A stretch of 64,000 bases of DNA from the NCBI GenBank assembly GCA_018335795.1, contig JAGXRP010000033.1, positions 131,973 to 195,972 on the forward strand, given 5' to 3'. The translations under genes were made by a program, and so were the position numbers. Below, piece by piece: positions 17,572 through 27,409 of this stretch (position 1 is the first letter of the stretch; every line of letters begins with the position of its first letter). The notes below the pieces were generated by a model that was not told where the DNA came from, ran no database searches, and was given only the letters and a program-made list of their open reading frames with translations. Source of the stretch: Desulfobulbaceae bacterium. GTDB lineage: Bacteria; Bacteroidota; Ignavibacteria; Kapaibacteriales; UBA2268.

Positions 17572-18341
17572 TTTATAGCTTGGTTCAAATCTAAAAGCGT
17601 TTTGATGAAAGTCGGAAATTCGTCTAACTTGATTTGTGTAGCCGAATCACTTTTTGCTTTGTCAGGATTAGGGTGAGTTTCACAAAATATTCCATTGACT
17701 CCTACTGCAATTGCGGCTTTTGCCAATGGCAAAATGAATTGTCGCAAACCACCTGACTGCTCTCCTTGAGAAGGTTGCTGAACAGAGTGTGTAGCGTCAT
17801 AAATGACAGGGTAAGAAAATCCTGACATAATCGGAAGGCTTCGGAAATCTACAACTAAATCATGATAGCCGAAAAAAGTACCTCGCTCGGTAAGCATGAT
17901 ACTGTTATTTCCCGTTGATGCAACTTTTTGAGCTGCTTTTTGCATATCCTTAGCAGCTAGAAATTGTCCTTTTTTGATATTAATAGTTTTGCCTGTTTGA
18001 CCAGCGGAAACCAGTAAATCAGTCTGACGGCATAAAAAAGCCGGAATTTGCAAAGCATCTACATAATGAGCAGCCATTTGGCAATCTTGGATGCTATGAA
18101 CATCAGTGATCGTTCTTAAATTGTACTTTTTGCCAATATTAGAAATCCATTCTAATGCCTTAATATCGCCAACACCTTCAAACGAATCTCCACTTGTGCG
18201 ATTTGCTTTTCGGTAGGAAGCTTTGAAAATGAAGTCAATATCATAATCCTTCGTTGATTCCAAAATTGATTCGGCTGTTTGTTCCAACATTTCGCTTGAT
18301 TCAGCTAAACATGGTCCGGCAATTAAAATAAATTTATGCAA
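17568..18341 (-). CDS. kdsA: 3-deoxy-8-phosphooctulonate synthase (metal-dependent type)
   Basis: Condenses phosphoenolpyruvate with arabinose 5-phosphate to give KDO 8-phosphate for LPS. The 257-residue barrel has IAGPC at the N-terminus with Cys11, plus His185 (DATHSVQ), Glu221 (FCETHPNPD) and Asp232. These match the four metal ligands of the metal-dependent class known from Aquifex (E. coli KdsA has Asn in place of the Cys). It is the first gene of a five-gene coupled operon. Confidence 0.95.
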   Translation of the reverse strand: MHKFILIAGPCLAESSEMLEQTAESILESTKDYDIDFIFKASYRKANRTSGDSFEGVGDIKALEWISNIGKKYNLRTITDVHSIQDCQMAAHYVDALQIPAFLCRQTDLLVSAGQTGKTINIKKGQFLAAKDMQKAAQKVASTGNNSIMLTERGTFFGYHDLVVDFRSLPIMSGFSYPVIYDATHSVQQPSQGEQSGGLRQFILPLAKAAIAVGVNGIFCETHPNPDKAKSDSATQIKLDEFPTFIKTLLDLNQAIK

Positions 18342-18371
18342 TTGTACCCCCTTTTACGTCTTTAATAGTAC

Positions 18372-18379
18372 CAAAAATA
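18372..18379 (-). promoter_or_regulatory. Probable -7 element upstream of kdsA
   Basis: On the minus strand this reads TATTTTTG, about 30 bases before the kdsA ATG. The -33 box is not clear. It lies in the 195-base divergent gap between kdsA and the comB-like gene. Confidence 0.5.
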
Positions 18380-18472
18380 GTGATTTTTTTCAGACTTACA
18401 TTGCATCATTATGAAAATTTCTAAAATGAATTTTAATTTAAGAAAAAAAGTTTAGATTTAAAAGCAGCAAAA

Positions 18473-18506
18473 TTTGCATTTATAAGCAAAAAACCTTTTA
18501 TCTTTG
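18473..18506 (+). promoter_or_regulatory. Promoter of the comB-ftsK-recN transcript
   Basis: TTTG at 18473-18476 and TATCTTTG at 18499-18506 match both boxes of the Bacteroidota consensus, with a spacer of 22 bases, one longer than usual. It lies 30 bases before the comB start, and no strong terminator is seen between comB and ftsK. Confidence 0.6.
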
Positions 18507-18536
18507 TGAGTTTGTATAATCAGCATTAGTAGAATA

Positions 18537-19286
18537 ATGATAATAGATGCTTTTTTGACCCCATATTTCCCCGAAACTGAGAATCAGTTTGAGGATTCGA
18601 TTGTTGTGATGATTGATGTACTTAGAGCAAGCACTACTGTATGTATGGCATTGAATGCAGGTGCCAAAGAAGTCATACCGAGTGACTCTCTTGATAAGGC
18701 AGTAAGATTGTATAATAGTTTGAGTCGAGAAGTTCGTTTTCTGGGTGGCGAAAGAAATGGAGTTATGCCTCAAGGATTTGACGCAGGCAACTCTCCTTTT
18801 GAGTACATACCTGAAAAAGTTAAAGGACGAAGTGTGATATTATCTACCACAAATGGTACCAAGACTTTTCAGAAAGCGAAGAATGCAAAACATAAAATTG
18901 TTGGTGCTTTTTCGAATAATGCTATCATCACAGAATACATCAAGAAATTGTTGCTTGACAATGGTGATAATGAAGCAAAGTTGTTTTTTCTATGTGCTGG
19001 AACCAGTGGGCGTTTGAGCTACGAAGACGTCTTGTGCGCCGGAGTTATCATACATGAAATCTCTCAAATTTATACCGATTGTGTGGTAACAGATGCTGCT
19101 GATGCTGCAAGGAATCTATATACTTATAATTCCAAAGATATGAAAAACTTTCTAATGAAAAGCGACCATGCAAAAATTTTGGCATCGAAAGGATTTGAGA
19201 AGGATATCGAATTTTGTCTGACGATGAACACACTTCCTGTGATTCCGATTGTAGGCTCTAACACGATTAGGGCTTTGGATATTTAA
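18537..19286 (+). CDS. 2-phosphosulfolactate phosphatase family protein (ComB-like)
   Basis: A 249-residue protein of the ComB family. In methanogens ComB dephosphorylates phosphosulfolactate on the way to coenzyme M; many bacteria carry the family without coenzyme M, and the role there is unclear. Visible family motifs are IDVLRASTT near residue 23, GGERNG and GNSPFEY in the middle and STTNGT near 105. No other coenzyme M gene is in the window, so I keep the call at family level. Confidence 0.88.
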   Translation: MIIDAFLTPYFPETENQFEDSIVVMIDVLRASTTVCMALNAGAKEVIPSDSLDKAVRLYNSLSREVRFLGGERNGVMPQGFDAGNSPFEYIPEKVKGRSVILSTTNGTKTFQKAKNAKHKIVGAFSNNAIITEYIKKLLLDNGDNEAKLFFLCAGTSGRLSYEDVLCAGVIIHEISQIYTDCVVTDAADAARNLYTYNSKDMKNFLMKSDHAKILASKGFEKDIEFCLTMNTLPVIPIVGSNTIRALDI

Positions 19287-19315
19287 AATTTGTTGAATAA
19301 TTATTGAAATGAAAA

Positions 19316-22222
19316 TTGGGAAAAATTAAACGAAAATATGATAAGCATTTTAAATTGATGGCAGTATTAATTGCGGTCTTTTCATTATTGCTTATGCTTG
19401 CACTTATCTCTTACACAGCCGAAGATGAATCTAACATCAACATCAAATTTGGAGATTTGTTCAAACTTTTTGGAAATGACGAAATCATTTCTGCCAAGGC
19501 ATCAACAACTCAAAATTGGCTCGGGCTGACAGGAGCTTTTTTGTCCGATTTCCTCTATAATAGTACTTTGGGTTATGTAGTCATTATGCTCCCAATTTTG
19601 ATTATAGTTTGGTCGGAGCGATTGTTCTCGGGTGGCGAAATACAAAAAAAACTGATTCAATTCACGATTTTATATTTTGTAGTCTCAATCGGTTTCGCAT
19701 CCTTTATAGGTTCATTGCAAAGTTTCTCGGCGTTAGAAGGAATACCCAAGGAATGGAGCGGAAATATCGGCAAATATCTTGCCGCTGTTGTTGTCGGTTT
19801 CGCAGGACCAATTGGCTCAACAGTATTTTTCTCTTTAACGATTCTCATTGCATTTTACTATGGTACCGAATTCAACTTCAACAAATACTTCTCAAATTTC
19901 TTTGAAATATTAAAACGTACAGGCTTAGCATTTTGGGATTACACTATGCGATTATTAAAGATTGTGAATGAAAAATCTTACGAAAGTGCAGACAAAGTTA
20001 AAGATTTTATCAGTACGCAAGAATTTTCGAAAAAGCCCGATAATGAGAGAGTAATAGAAAAGCCAGCAGAATCTAATGATGATGAGATTGGAATTCCTGA
20101 AAATGATGATTTCGATAACCAATCTGTCTTTAAACGTGAGCCAATAATTAAAATAAACACTCATACGACCGAACTTGATTCAAAACCGATTGAATCACCA
20201 AACCCTTTCCGTAAATTAGGATTTGCTGATAAGGTACAGCAGGCTCCACCGCGTGTGATGGATATCGAAAAGAAAAATCGTACAACTTCACCAATTCCTG
20301 AATCGATTGAAAATGTTAAGCAAAAAGTTGAAGAAACTCGTTCAAAAGTAAATCATGATGAAAAACCAATTATAAATGAGGAACAATTCAAACCTACTTT
20401 GGATAATTTTGAAGAACCGGTTTATACCGGTATAGAAGAAAACGATGAATTTGAAAATAGTGGTGACTATTCAGCTGACAAAGTATTCAGTAATGATGAT
20501 ACTGACGAAAGAAACGAATATCCAGAAAGAACAAAATACTTTGACGAAGATGACGAATTGAGCGAAGAAGAAAAGATTATCGGTGAAAAAGAGATTGAAA
20601 CAAAAGTGCCAGAGGAAAAACCAAAGCCTACGCAAACACTTGCATCTTACATTCAATCTGAACAGTCGCGAAAAGTTAATATTTCAATAAATGATTTTGA
20701 TGATGATTCAGATGCAGGAGAATTAATCAGTACTGCAATACACGATGAAGAAATTAATTTTGTAACTCCGGGAATAGATTTGTTGAATAACGAAGTTATA
20801 GTTTCAAATGTTTCTGAAGATGAGCTGAGAGTGAATGCTCAGATTTTGCAAGAAAAACTTGAAACATTCAAAATTTATATAGAAAATTTGACAGTAACAC
20901 CCGGACCTGTAGTGACTCAATACGAATTTGTTCCAGCGCCCGGTATTAAAATCAGCAAAATTGAAAGTTATGCTGATGACCTTGCAATGGCACTCAAAGC
21001 CAAAGGTATCAGAATAATCGCCCCAATTCCGGGCAAGGGTACAGTTGGAGTCGAAATTCCAAACTCTAACCCTTCGATGGTGACTTTTTGCGATACAATT
21101 AGAAGTTCAAAATTTGCTCAAAGTACTGCATCATTGCCATTATGCCTTGGGAAAAATATATCCGGGGAAGTCTTCATCGTTGATTTAGCAAAAATGCCTC
21201 ACTTATTGATTGCAGGCTCTACGGGTTCAGGAAAATCAGTAGGGATTAATACCATTATCAGCTCTTTGCTGTATAAAAGACATCCTTCGGAATTGAAATT
21301 TGTTATCATTGACCCTAAGAAAGTTGAATTACAGCAGTATTCGATGCTTAAGAAGCATTATATAGCAATGTCACCTGACATTCAGGATATTATTATCACT
21401 AAGCCGGAAGATGCAGTGAGTGTCCTAAAATCTACTGTTATTGAAATGGAAATCAGATATGATATTTTAGCTTCAGTCGGACAAAAAAATATTATTGATT
21501 ATAATGAAAAGATACTTTCTCAGAAAATAAAAAGTACAAAAGATATTCAACATCGTCGTATGCCATACATAGTGGTCATAATTGACGAATTAGCGGATTT
21601 GATGCTGACAGCATCGAAAGAAATCGAAGAGCCGATAACAAGATTGGCTCAGATGGCTCGTGCCGTAGGTATTCATCTTGTGTTAGCTACTCAAAGACCT
21701 TCAGTTGACGTTATCACTGGGCTTATTAAAGCGAATTTCCCTGCAAGAATCGCTTATCTTGTAGCAAGTAAAATTGATTCTCGGACAATTCTTGATATGC
21801 AAGGAGCTGAGAAATTGCTCGGTATGGGTGATATGCTATGCCTTCAACCCGGAAAGTCACAGCCAATTAGAGTACAAAATTCATTCATTACAACTGATGA
21901 AGTTGAAAACATTTGTGAATTTATATCTCATCAAAAAGGTTATTCGTCTCCATATATGTTGCCAAGTATAATCGAAAAAAGTGACAAGAAAATGATTGAC
22001 CCAAGCGACAGAGACCCACTTTTTGAAGAAGCAGCCCGATTAATCGTACGCCACCAACAGGGTTCAGTTTCTTTGATTCAGAGACGCCTCAAAGTTGGAT
22101 ATGCCCGAGCCGGTAGAATTGTTGATGAACTCGAATCCGCCGGCGTTGTAGGTCCATTTGACGGTAGTAAAGCAAGACAAGTTTTGATGGAATCTGAAAG
22201 TGAATTAGAAGCAATTTTATAA
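19316..22222 (+). CDS. ftsK: DNA translocase FtsK/SpoIIIE
   Basis: Septum-anchored ATP-driven DNA pump that clears and aligns chromosomes at division. The 968-residue protein has an N-terminal membrane domain with about four helices (to about residue 190), a long acidic linker (about 215-480), the motor with Walker A GSTGSGKS near 635 and a DELADLM Walker B near 750, and a C-terminal winged-helix gamma domain (about 900-965) that reads KOPS-type sites. The start is TTG; the next ATG, 14 codons later, would shorten the cytoplasmic tail only. Confidence 0.96.
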   Translation: MGKIKRKYDKHFKLMAVLIAVFSLLLMLALISYTAEDESNINIKFGDLFKLFGNDEIISAKASTTQNWLGLTGAFLSDFLYNSTLGYVVIMLPILIIVWSERLFSGGEIQKKLIQFTILYFVVSIGFASFIGSLQSFSALEGIPKEWSGNIGKYLAAVVVGFAGPIGSTVFFSLTILIAFYYGTEFNFNKYFSNFFEILKRTGLAFWDYTMRLLKIVNEKSYESADKVKDFISTQEFSKKPDNERVIEKPAESNDDEIGIPENDDFDNQSVFKREPIIKINTHTTELDSKPIESPNPFRKLGFADKVQQAPPRVMDIEKKNRTTSPIPESIENVKQKVEETRSKVNHDEKPIINEEQFKPTLDNFEEPVYTGIEENDEFENSGDYSADKVFSNDDTDERNEYPERTKYFDEDDELSEEEKIIGEKEIETKVPEEKPKPTQTLASYIQSEQSRKVNISINDFDDDSDAGELISTAIHDEEINFVTPGIDLLNNEVIVSNVSEDELRVNAQILQEKLETFKIYIENLTVTPGPVVTQYEFVPAPGIKISKIESYADDLAMALKAKGIRIIAPIPGKGTVGVEIPNSNPSMVTFCDTIRSSKFAQSTASLPLCLGKNISGEVFIVDLAKMPHLLIAGSTGSGKSVGINTIISSLLYKRHPSELKFVIIDPKKVELQQYSMLKKHYIAMSPDIQDIIITKPEDAVSVLKSTVIEMEIRYDILASVGQKNIIDYNEKILSQKIKSTKDIQHRRMPYIVVIIDELADLMLTASKEIEEPITRLAQMARAVGIHLVLATQRPSVDVITGLIKANFPARIAYLVASKIDSRTILDMQGAEKLLGMGDMLCLQPGKSQPIRVQNSFITTDEVENICEFISHQKGYSSPYMLPSIIEKSDKKMIDPSDRDPLFEEAARLIVRHQQGSVSLIQRRLKVGYARAGRIVDELESAGVVGPFDGSKARQVLMESESELEAIL

Positions 22223-22247
22223 CCGATATTGATTTGAAATTAAAACA

Positions 22248-23960
22248 ATGATAAAAAATCTACGAATCCGTAACTTTGCCTTGATTGATGACCTCGAAGT
22301 GACTTTCGATTCGGGGCTGAATATTATTATTGGTGAAACAGGCTCGGGCAAATCTATGATTGTTGATTCGCTTATCCTACTATTCGGAGATAGGGCTTCG
22401 TCTGATTTTGTTCGGACAGGCGAAAATAAAGCAATCATTGAAGCGGAAATTGAAATCAGCGGGAAAAACGGAATTGCAACTCTGTTGGAAAGCAACAACA
22501 TTGACTACCTAATCGAAGACACTTTGATACTTCGCCGCGAAATTTCTTCAAAGGGTTCAAGCCGAAATTTCGTCAATGATACCCCTGCCACACTCACTAT
22601 TCTGAAATCAATTGGTGAGTTATTGATTGATTTTCATGGTCAACATGACCATCAATCATTGCTCAAATCAGAAAATCATATTCAAATCTTCGATGCTATC
22701 AATAAGAAAGATAATTTAATAGCTCAATTTGCTGAGTTGAAAGTTCAACTAAGTGACAAAATTGATGAATACAAATCATTGTCCAAAAAAGAACACGACT
22801 TGAAATCACAGAGAGAAAATCTACTATTCAAACTGAATGAAATTAAGCAAGTTGACCCTCAAGCAGATGAAGATAGCAAGCTCGAGACTGAACTCGTAGT
22901 TTTGGAAAATGCCGAACAAATCATCATACAATGTAATGAAAGTTATAATCTTTTATTCGATTCCGACACCGGTGCCCAAGCTATCTTGTCGAAAGTTAAT
23001 AAGACACTAAAAAACTTGTCGAAATATGATTCCGCTTTCGAACAATTTGCTAATGAAATCTATTCCGCCGAAATAATTTCCAAAGAAAGCTCTTCTTTTT
23101 TGATGGATTATATTGAAAAGCTAGATTATAATCCCGAAAAAATAGAACATATTCGTATTCGATTATACAACATTAAGAATTTATGTCGCAAGTATGGAAC
23201 TTTGACTGAAGTATTAGAACTTCGTGATAATATTGCGGCTGAATTGGCAGAATACGAGAATTTTGATTTTTTAACGAAAGATTTGCTAAAGCAAATTAAT
23301 TCCATAAGAACCGAGCTAGCAAAAATTGGCAAACAAATTAGTCAACGTAGATCGTCCGAAGCACAGATTTTTGCAAGAAAACTTGAAGAAAAGTTAAACC
23401 AAATGGGAATTGCTAATGCTGAATTTCAAGTAGTAATCAATCATAGAGAAGCTTCAAGCGGTGATTTGCTTTCTATTGATTTAGAAAACAAAAGTTACAA
23501 AATTTATGATAACGGATTTGATGAATTGGCATTTCATATTTCAACAAATAAAGGCGAAAGCCCAACTCCCTTAGCTGAAGTCGCTTCAGGTGGCGAAGTA
23601 TCAAGAATTATGCTCGCACTAAAGAGTATTTTAGCAGGAAATGATTTGATTCCGATTATGGTTTTCGATGAAATCGATACAGGCATTAGTGGCCGAATAG
23701 CGCAAAAAGTTGGATTGGTGATGAAAGAACTTGCCGGTTACCACCAAATATTAGCGATTACCCATTTGCCTCAAATTGCAGCGATGGGTGATAACATTAT
23801 TTTAGTTCATAAACATGAAAATGATAAACGAACTTTTGTTGATACAAAATTGTTAACTTATGATGAAAAAATTCATGAAATAGCAAAAATGTTAAGCGGT
23901 GAAGAATTAACAGATGCGGCAATAGAAAGTGCCAAAATATTGATAAATAAAACGGTGTAA
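22248..23960 (+). CDS. recN: DNA repair protein RecN
   Basis: SMC-like ATPase that acts in double-strand break repair. The 570-residue protein begins with the RecN start MIKNLRIRNFALIDDLEV and Walker A GETGSGKS (about 29-36), followed by the FHGQHDHQSLL segment, a coiled coil through about 140-350, and a C-terminal head with the ABC signature EVASGGEVSRIMLA and Walker B VFDEIDTGISG. Length and layout are normal. It follows ftsK by 25 bases. Confidence 0.97.
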   Translation: MIKNLRIRNFALIDDLEVTFDSGLNIIIGETGSGKSMIVDSLILLFGDRASSDFVRTGENKAIIEAEIEISGKNGIATLLESNNIDYLIEDTLILRREISSKGSSRNFVNDTPATLTILKSIGELLIDFHGQHDHQSLLKSENHIQIFDAINKKDNLIAQFAELKVQLSDKIDEYKSLSKKEHDLKSQRENLLFKLNEIKQVDPQADEDSKLETELVVLENAEQIIIQCNESYNLLFDSDTGAQAILSKVNKTLKNLSKYDSAFEQFANEIYSAEIISKESSSFLMDYIEKLDYNPEKIEHIRIRLYNIKNLCRKYGTLTEVLELRDNIAAELAEYENFDFLTKDLLKQINSIRTELAKIGKQISQRRSSEAQIFARKLEEKLNQMGIANAEFQVVINHREASSGDLLSIDLENKSYKIYDNGFDELAFHISTNKGESPTPLAEVASGGEVSRIMLALKSILAGNDLIPIMVFDEIDTGISGRIAQKVGLVMKELAGYHQILAITHLPQIAAMGDNIILVHKHENDKRTFVDTKLLTYDEKIHEIAKMLSGEELTDAAIESAKILINKTV

Positions 23961-23963
23961 ACA

Positions 23964-24557
23964 ATGTATAGTCGTACCTTTTTATCAAAAGATGAATTGG
24001 AGAATATCTTACAGTATAAGATTGACCCACTTGAATTGAACAGAATCATAAGTGCCTATGATATGGCAGATTGGGCATATGGTGACAAGAAGACTATAGA
24101 TGGTTCAATGTATTTTTTCCATGTTACCAGAGTTTGTAAGATTTTAATAAACGAATTAGGTATCTATGACCCGGAGATGCTGATTTCGGCTCTATTGCAT
24201 GATGTATATAAGAAAATTGAGGATATAACCCCTGAAATCATTATTTATAATTTCGGACCTTATATAGCTTATCTGATGGAAATCTTGCAACATGATTTGA
24301 AATACATAAAGAGCAAACCATTCACATTTGGCATAAACGAGGTTGTTCGTATTCCTGCTGATGATTATATGATATTATGGTTGAGCGAGCATTTGGATAA
24401 TTTCCGATGCCTTGAAATCACACCCAATTTTAGTCCTGTGAACTATATTCTAAACATAACTCAAACGCTAATCGCTCAATCTAAAAATAATGACAATGAA
24501 GCAATCAAATACCTCATAACAGAGTTGAAAAAAGAGCGAAATAAAATATTGGGGTGA
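23964..24557 (+). CDS. RelA/SpoT-like HD-domain protein with altered catalytic pair
   Basis: A 197-residue protein that resembles the (p)ppGpp hydrolase domain of SpoT without a synthetase domain. His53 (FFHVTRV), His79-Asp80 (LLHDV) and Asn146 (EHLDNFRCLE, where SpoT has DRLHNMRTLE) align with the family metal and catalytic residues. The Glu-Asp pair expected three residues after HD is Lys83-Lys84, though Glu86-Asp87 follow shortly. It may therefore bind but not cleave (p)ppGpp, or act on another nucleotide. It begins three bases after recN. The alignment is by eye. Confidence 0.68.
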   Translation: MYSRTFLSKDELENILQYKIDPLELNRIISAYDMADWAYGDKKTIDGSMYFFHVTRVCKILINELGIYDPEMLISALLHDVYKKIEDITPEIIIYNFGPYIAYLMEILQHDLKYIKSKPFTFGINEVVRIPADDYMILWLSEHLDNFRCLEITPNFSPVNYILNITQTLIAQSKNNDNEAIKYLITELKKERNKILG

Positions 24558-25745
24558 TTAGTCTTGACTGCCAATCAAATACAGATTACCTTTGCGATAA
24601 GCATATATTACTGTTCCAATCGTAACAAACAATGATGATAAAAACAAAGATAGAACCACCATCAAAGAACGTTGAGGTGAAGTACGCTTTTCTGCAGGAA
24701 TAGCAATATCCAACACTTCGATTATTGGTACATCTCTGTTTTCTTGTATAGCTTCTTGGTGTTTTTGAGTTTCCAAATACACAATCACTTGTTCCACAAT
24801 TTTTCTTTCACGGAAGAGTTCAGTATATTCCTTAATCAAAGTGGGTACTTTATCAAGTGAAATTGAAAACGCGTCAGAAGGCGTCAATCCACCATATTGA
24901 ATTTTCGAATATTGGTCTTTCAGCAATTTCAGTTGATTTTCATGAAAAGAGACTTGGGGTGATGCAGTGTTATATTGCAATCTTGCCAAGTTGAGCTCAA
25001 GCTCTGCTTGGACAATCAGGGTCCCTACTTCAATTGCTTGAGTTACAATAGCCTGTGTTTGCTCATCAATAGCAATGACTTTGTTTTCTATTTGAAACTT
25101 TTCAATCAATGTTGCAATCGAATCTAATTTAGACTTATATCCAACCAATTCCGATTGAATGTATTCACGAGATTTGCGGGCATTGGTCATAGTTCGGTTT
25201 TTGATGACGTGGTCTAAACCTTCAACTGCGAAATTGACAATTCCTGATGAAAATTCTGCTGCTTTTTGTTTATCTTCTTGACTGGGGAAATATCCTGTTT
25301 GATAGTTAGCTGTTACAAAGATTATTCCGGTTTTGTCAACAGTAACTTCAAGAGAGCCTGAGATGAAGTTTTGCAAATCTTCACGTGGTATATCTTTAAA
25401 TTGAGGTAATGCTCTGAGTGACATATTTTCAATAATGTAATCAACAACGGTTCGACTGTACAAAATTTCGCCAAAAAGTTTAGATTGGTCTGATTGCGAA
25501 ACTCCGGGTATGGTTAGTCCGCCAGCAAAGCTTTGTATAAAACTTGACAATCCACCGGATTGACCTTCTTTGGAAGGTGGCAGTACGCTTGAATTAGCTG
25601 AGTATGTATTGGGCATTATAAATGAATATATGATTACAACAAGAGTAATCCCAAGAACCCAAGTACTCAGCTTAATAAAATTGAATTTTAGCAATTTGAA
25701 AATAGCAAAAAATGACATTTCTTCTTTTTCGGGTAATAATTTCAT
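24558..25745 (-). CDS. Wzz/GumC-type polysaccharide chain-length protein
   Basis: Inner-membrane polysaccharide co-polymerase that controls chain length or export of surface polysaccharide. The 395-residue protein has a membrane helix at about 27-46, a periplasmic domain with a coiled coil (about 190-300) and a second helix near 362-383 preceded by the proline motif IPAEKRTSPQRS. There is no fused tyrosine kinase domain. It ends exactly where the Wza-like gene begins, so they form a pair. No glycosyltransferase gene lies nearby. Confidence 0.88.
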   Translation of the reverse strand: MKLLPEKEEMSFFAIFKLLKFNFIKLSTWVLGITLVVIIYSFIMPNTYSANSSVLPPSKEGQSGGLSSFIQSFAGGLTIPGVSQSDQSKLFGEILYSRTVVDYIIENMSLRALPQFKDIPREDLQNFISGSLEVTVDKTGIIFVTANYQTGYFPSQEDKQKAAEFSSGIVNFAVEGLDHVIKNRTMTNARKSREYIQSELVGYKSKLDSIATLIEKFQIENKVIAIDEQTQAIVTQAIEVGTLIVQAELELNLARLQYNTASPQVSFHENQLKLLKDQYSKIQYGGLTPSDAFSISLDKVPTLIKEYTELFRERKIVEQVIVYLETQKHQEAIQENRDVPIIEVLDIAIPAEKRTSPQRSLMVVLSLFLSSLFVTIGTVIYAYRKGNLYLIGSQD

Positions 25746-27383
25746 TTATTTATTGATATTAGTTATAGCAATGACAACACCTGCAATAGTCACAAGCTGA
25801 GTCACGATTGTTAAAGTTGTTGTGAAAACGTCCATAAAGGTTGTTTCAATTTCCGTTGGAACGAGAATTACATCACCCGGTTCAATTTTGTAAAGTTTGA
25901 TTTCATCGGCTAAAAATTGCCCGCCCTTTGGTTTGTTGACCAATGTCTCGTCAATGTCAGCACGATAAGCGTATCCACCTGCTAACATGATGTAGTCAAT
26001 ATAAGAGTATTCTGGATTGAATTTAACTTTACCTGGATTGTTTACTCTTCCTTGTACGTTGATAAATTCATTTTTTTCTGGAACAACAATCGAATCGCGA
26101 GATACAACTAAAACATTTTCAGGTGAATTCTCATCATCTAAAACTGCAGCAAAATTAATAGAAATTACTCCCTTTTTCTCGTTGATTTTGGCTTGAAAAT
26201 ATCGCATTTCTGTTTTGGACATTTCGGAAGGTAATACCCTTTTCAAGCGTTCCAATTCAGGGTCAATAATTTCAAGATCTCTTTGGCGAATAAATTCTGC
26301 ATTTTCAACAGAAGCATCACGAGTAAATCCACCTGCTCGTAGGACTACATCGCGAACTCTATCAACGTCCTTATTGATTGCATATTTCCCTGGATATTTA
26401 ACTTCACCTCCTACAACGACATAATCACGTTCTTTCCAACCATGCTTTTTCCTTACATATACTCTATCACCGGGTAAAAGTGGAAAATCGCCGTCAAGTT
26501 GACTTGAGCTAAACAAATCGTCACTCCAAGAAGTTAGATTGATGATTTTCTTAGTTAAAGATTCATTCTCCCTTATTCTTACAAATTCAATTGAATCGAG
26601 TAGTGAGGAGTTATTGAAACCCTGTCCGAATTTGATTAATGTGGAAAGTGAGTCCCCTTCTACAAATTCAAACTGACCAGGAGAAGCGACCTCGCCATGA
26701 ATTTCTATCATGTCGCTCTTATTGATAGGTGGTACTCTTATCAAATCACCACCTAAAACGGTTGGGTTTGACGCTTGGTCGCCATACATGAAAAATTTCA
26801 TCAAGTCAACATTGATGATTTCATCAGTATCATAGCGATGTAATTTAATTAATCTTTCTGAAGACTCAAATTGCAAACCTGATGCTTTATCAATTATTTC
26901 CGAAACTCTATCTGCAGCTGTTGCCGGAACAGAGACAGGCTTGGGGACAGTACCACTGACAATGACTTTGAATTGACGTAATTCAGTTAGTGCAACGTCA
27001 ATATTGTCTGTACGAATATATTTTTGAATTTGAGTCTTTACAATTTCTCTTACTTCTGACAATGTTTTGTTCCTGACGTCAACAGTTCCAGCACCCTTGA
27101 TTATAATTTTTCCCTCAGGAGTAATTTTTGTCCTATCCTCAAAAATTTCGTTTGAAATAATAGAAATTGAGAATTCATCTCCGGGTCCTACTAAATAAGT
27201 ATTGGGGTCAACTTCTCTTTCAAGCAGTCCCTTACTCTCTTTCAAAAGGTTCAATACATTTTGAGAAGCTAAAGTGTCAATTGTATTTTTTGTTGCCCCT
27301 GAAAGTCTTCCTTTTTCAATCTTTTGGGCAAAGAGTGATGTGGAAATCAAAAAGCTGAAAATTACTAACCGTAATATTGTCAT
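25746..27383 (-). CDS. Wza-like polysaccharide export protein with SLBB domains
   Basis: Probable outer-membrane channel for polysaccharide export. The start is set at the ATG at 27383 because a full promoter lies between it and the longer frame to 27452, and because this start gives a proper signal peptide (MTILRLVIFSFLISTSLFAQ). The mature protein has a polysaccharide-export domain (YLVGPGDEFSISI) and four SLBB domains, each with a G-x-V-x-x-PG-type turn (GTVPKPVS, GEVASPGQF, GEVKYPGKY, GRVNNPGKV). The C-terminus has a hydrophobic helix. Confidence 0.9.
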   Translation of the reverse strand: MTILRLVIFSFLISTSLFAQKIEKGRLSGATKNTIDTLASQNVLNLLKESKGLLEREVDPNTYLVGPGDEFSISIISNEIFEDRTKITPEGKIIIKGAGTVDVRNKTLSEVREIVKTQIQKYIRTDNIDVALTELRQFKVIVSGTVPKPVSVPATAADRVSEIIDKASGLQFESSERLIKLHRYDTDEIINVDLMKFFMYGDQASNPTVLGGDLIRVPPINKSDMIEIHGEVASPGQFEFVEGDSLSTLIKFGQGFNNSSLLDSIEFVRIRENESLTKKIINLTSWSDDLFSSSQLDGDFPLLPGDRVYVRKKHGWKERDYVVVGGEVKYPGKYAINKDVDRVRDVVLRAGGFTRDASVENAEFIRQRDLEIIDPELERLKRVLPSEMSKTEMRYFQAKINEKKGVISINFAAVLDDENSPENVLVVSRDSIVVPEKNEFINVQGRVNNPGKVKFNPEYSYIDYIMLAGGYAYRADIDETLVNKPKGGQFLADEIKLYKIEPGDVILVPTEIETTFMDVFTTTLTIVTQLVTIAGVVIAITNINK

Positions 27384-27409
27384 TCTGAGTTTATGATTAA
27401 AAATAAAAT

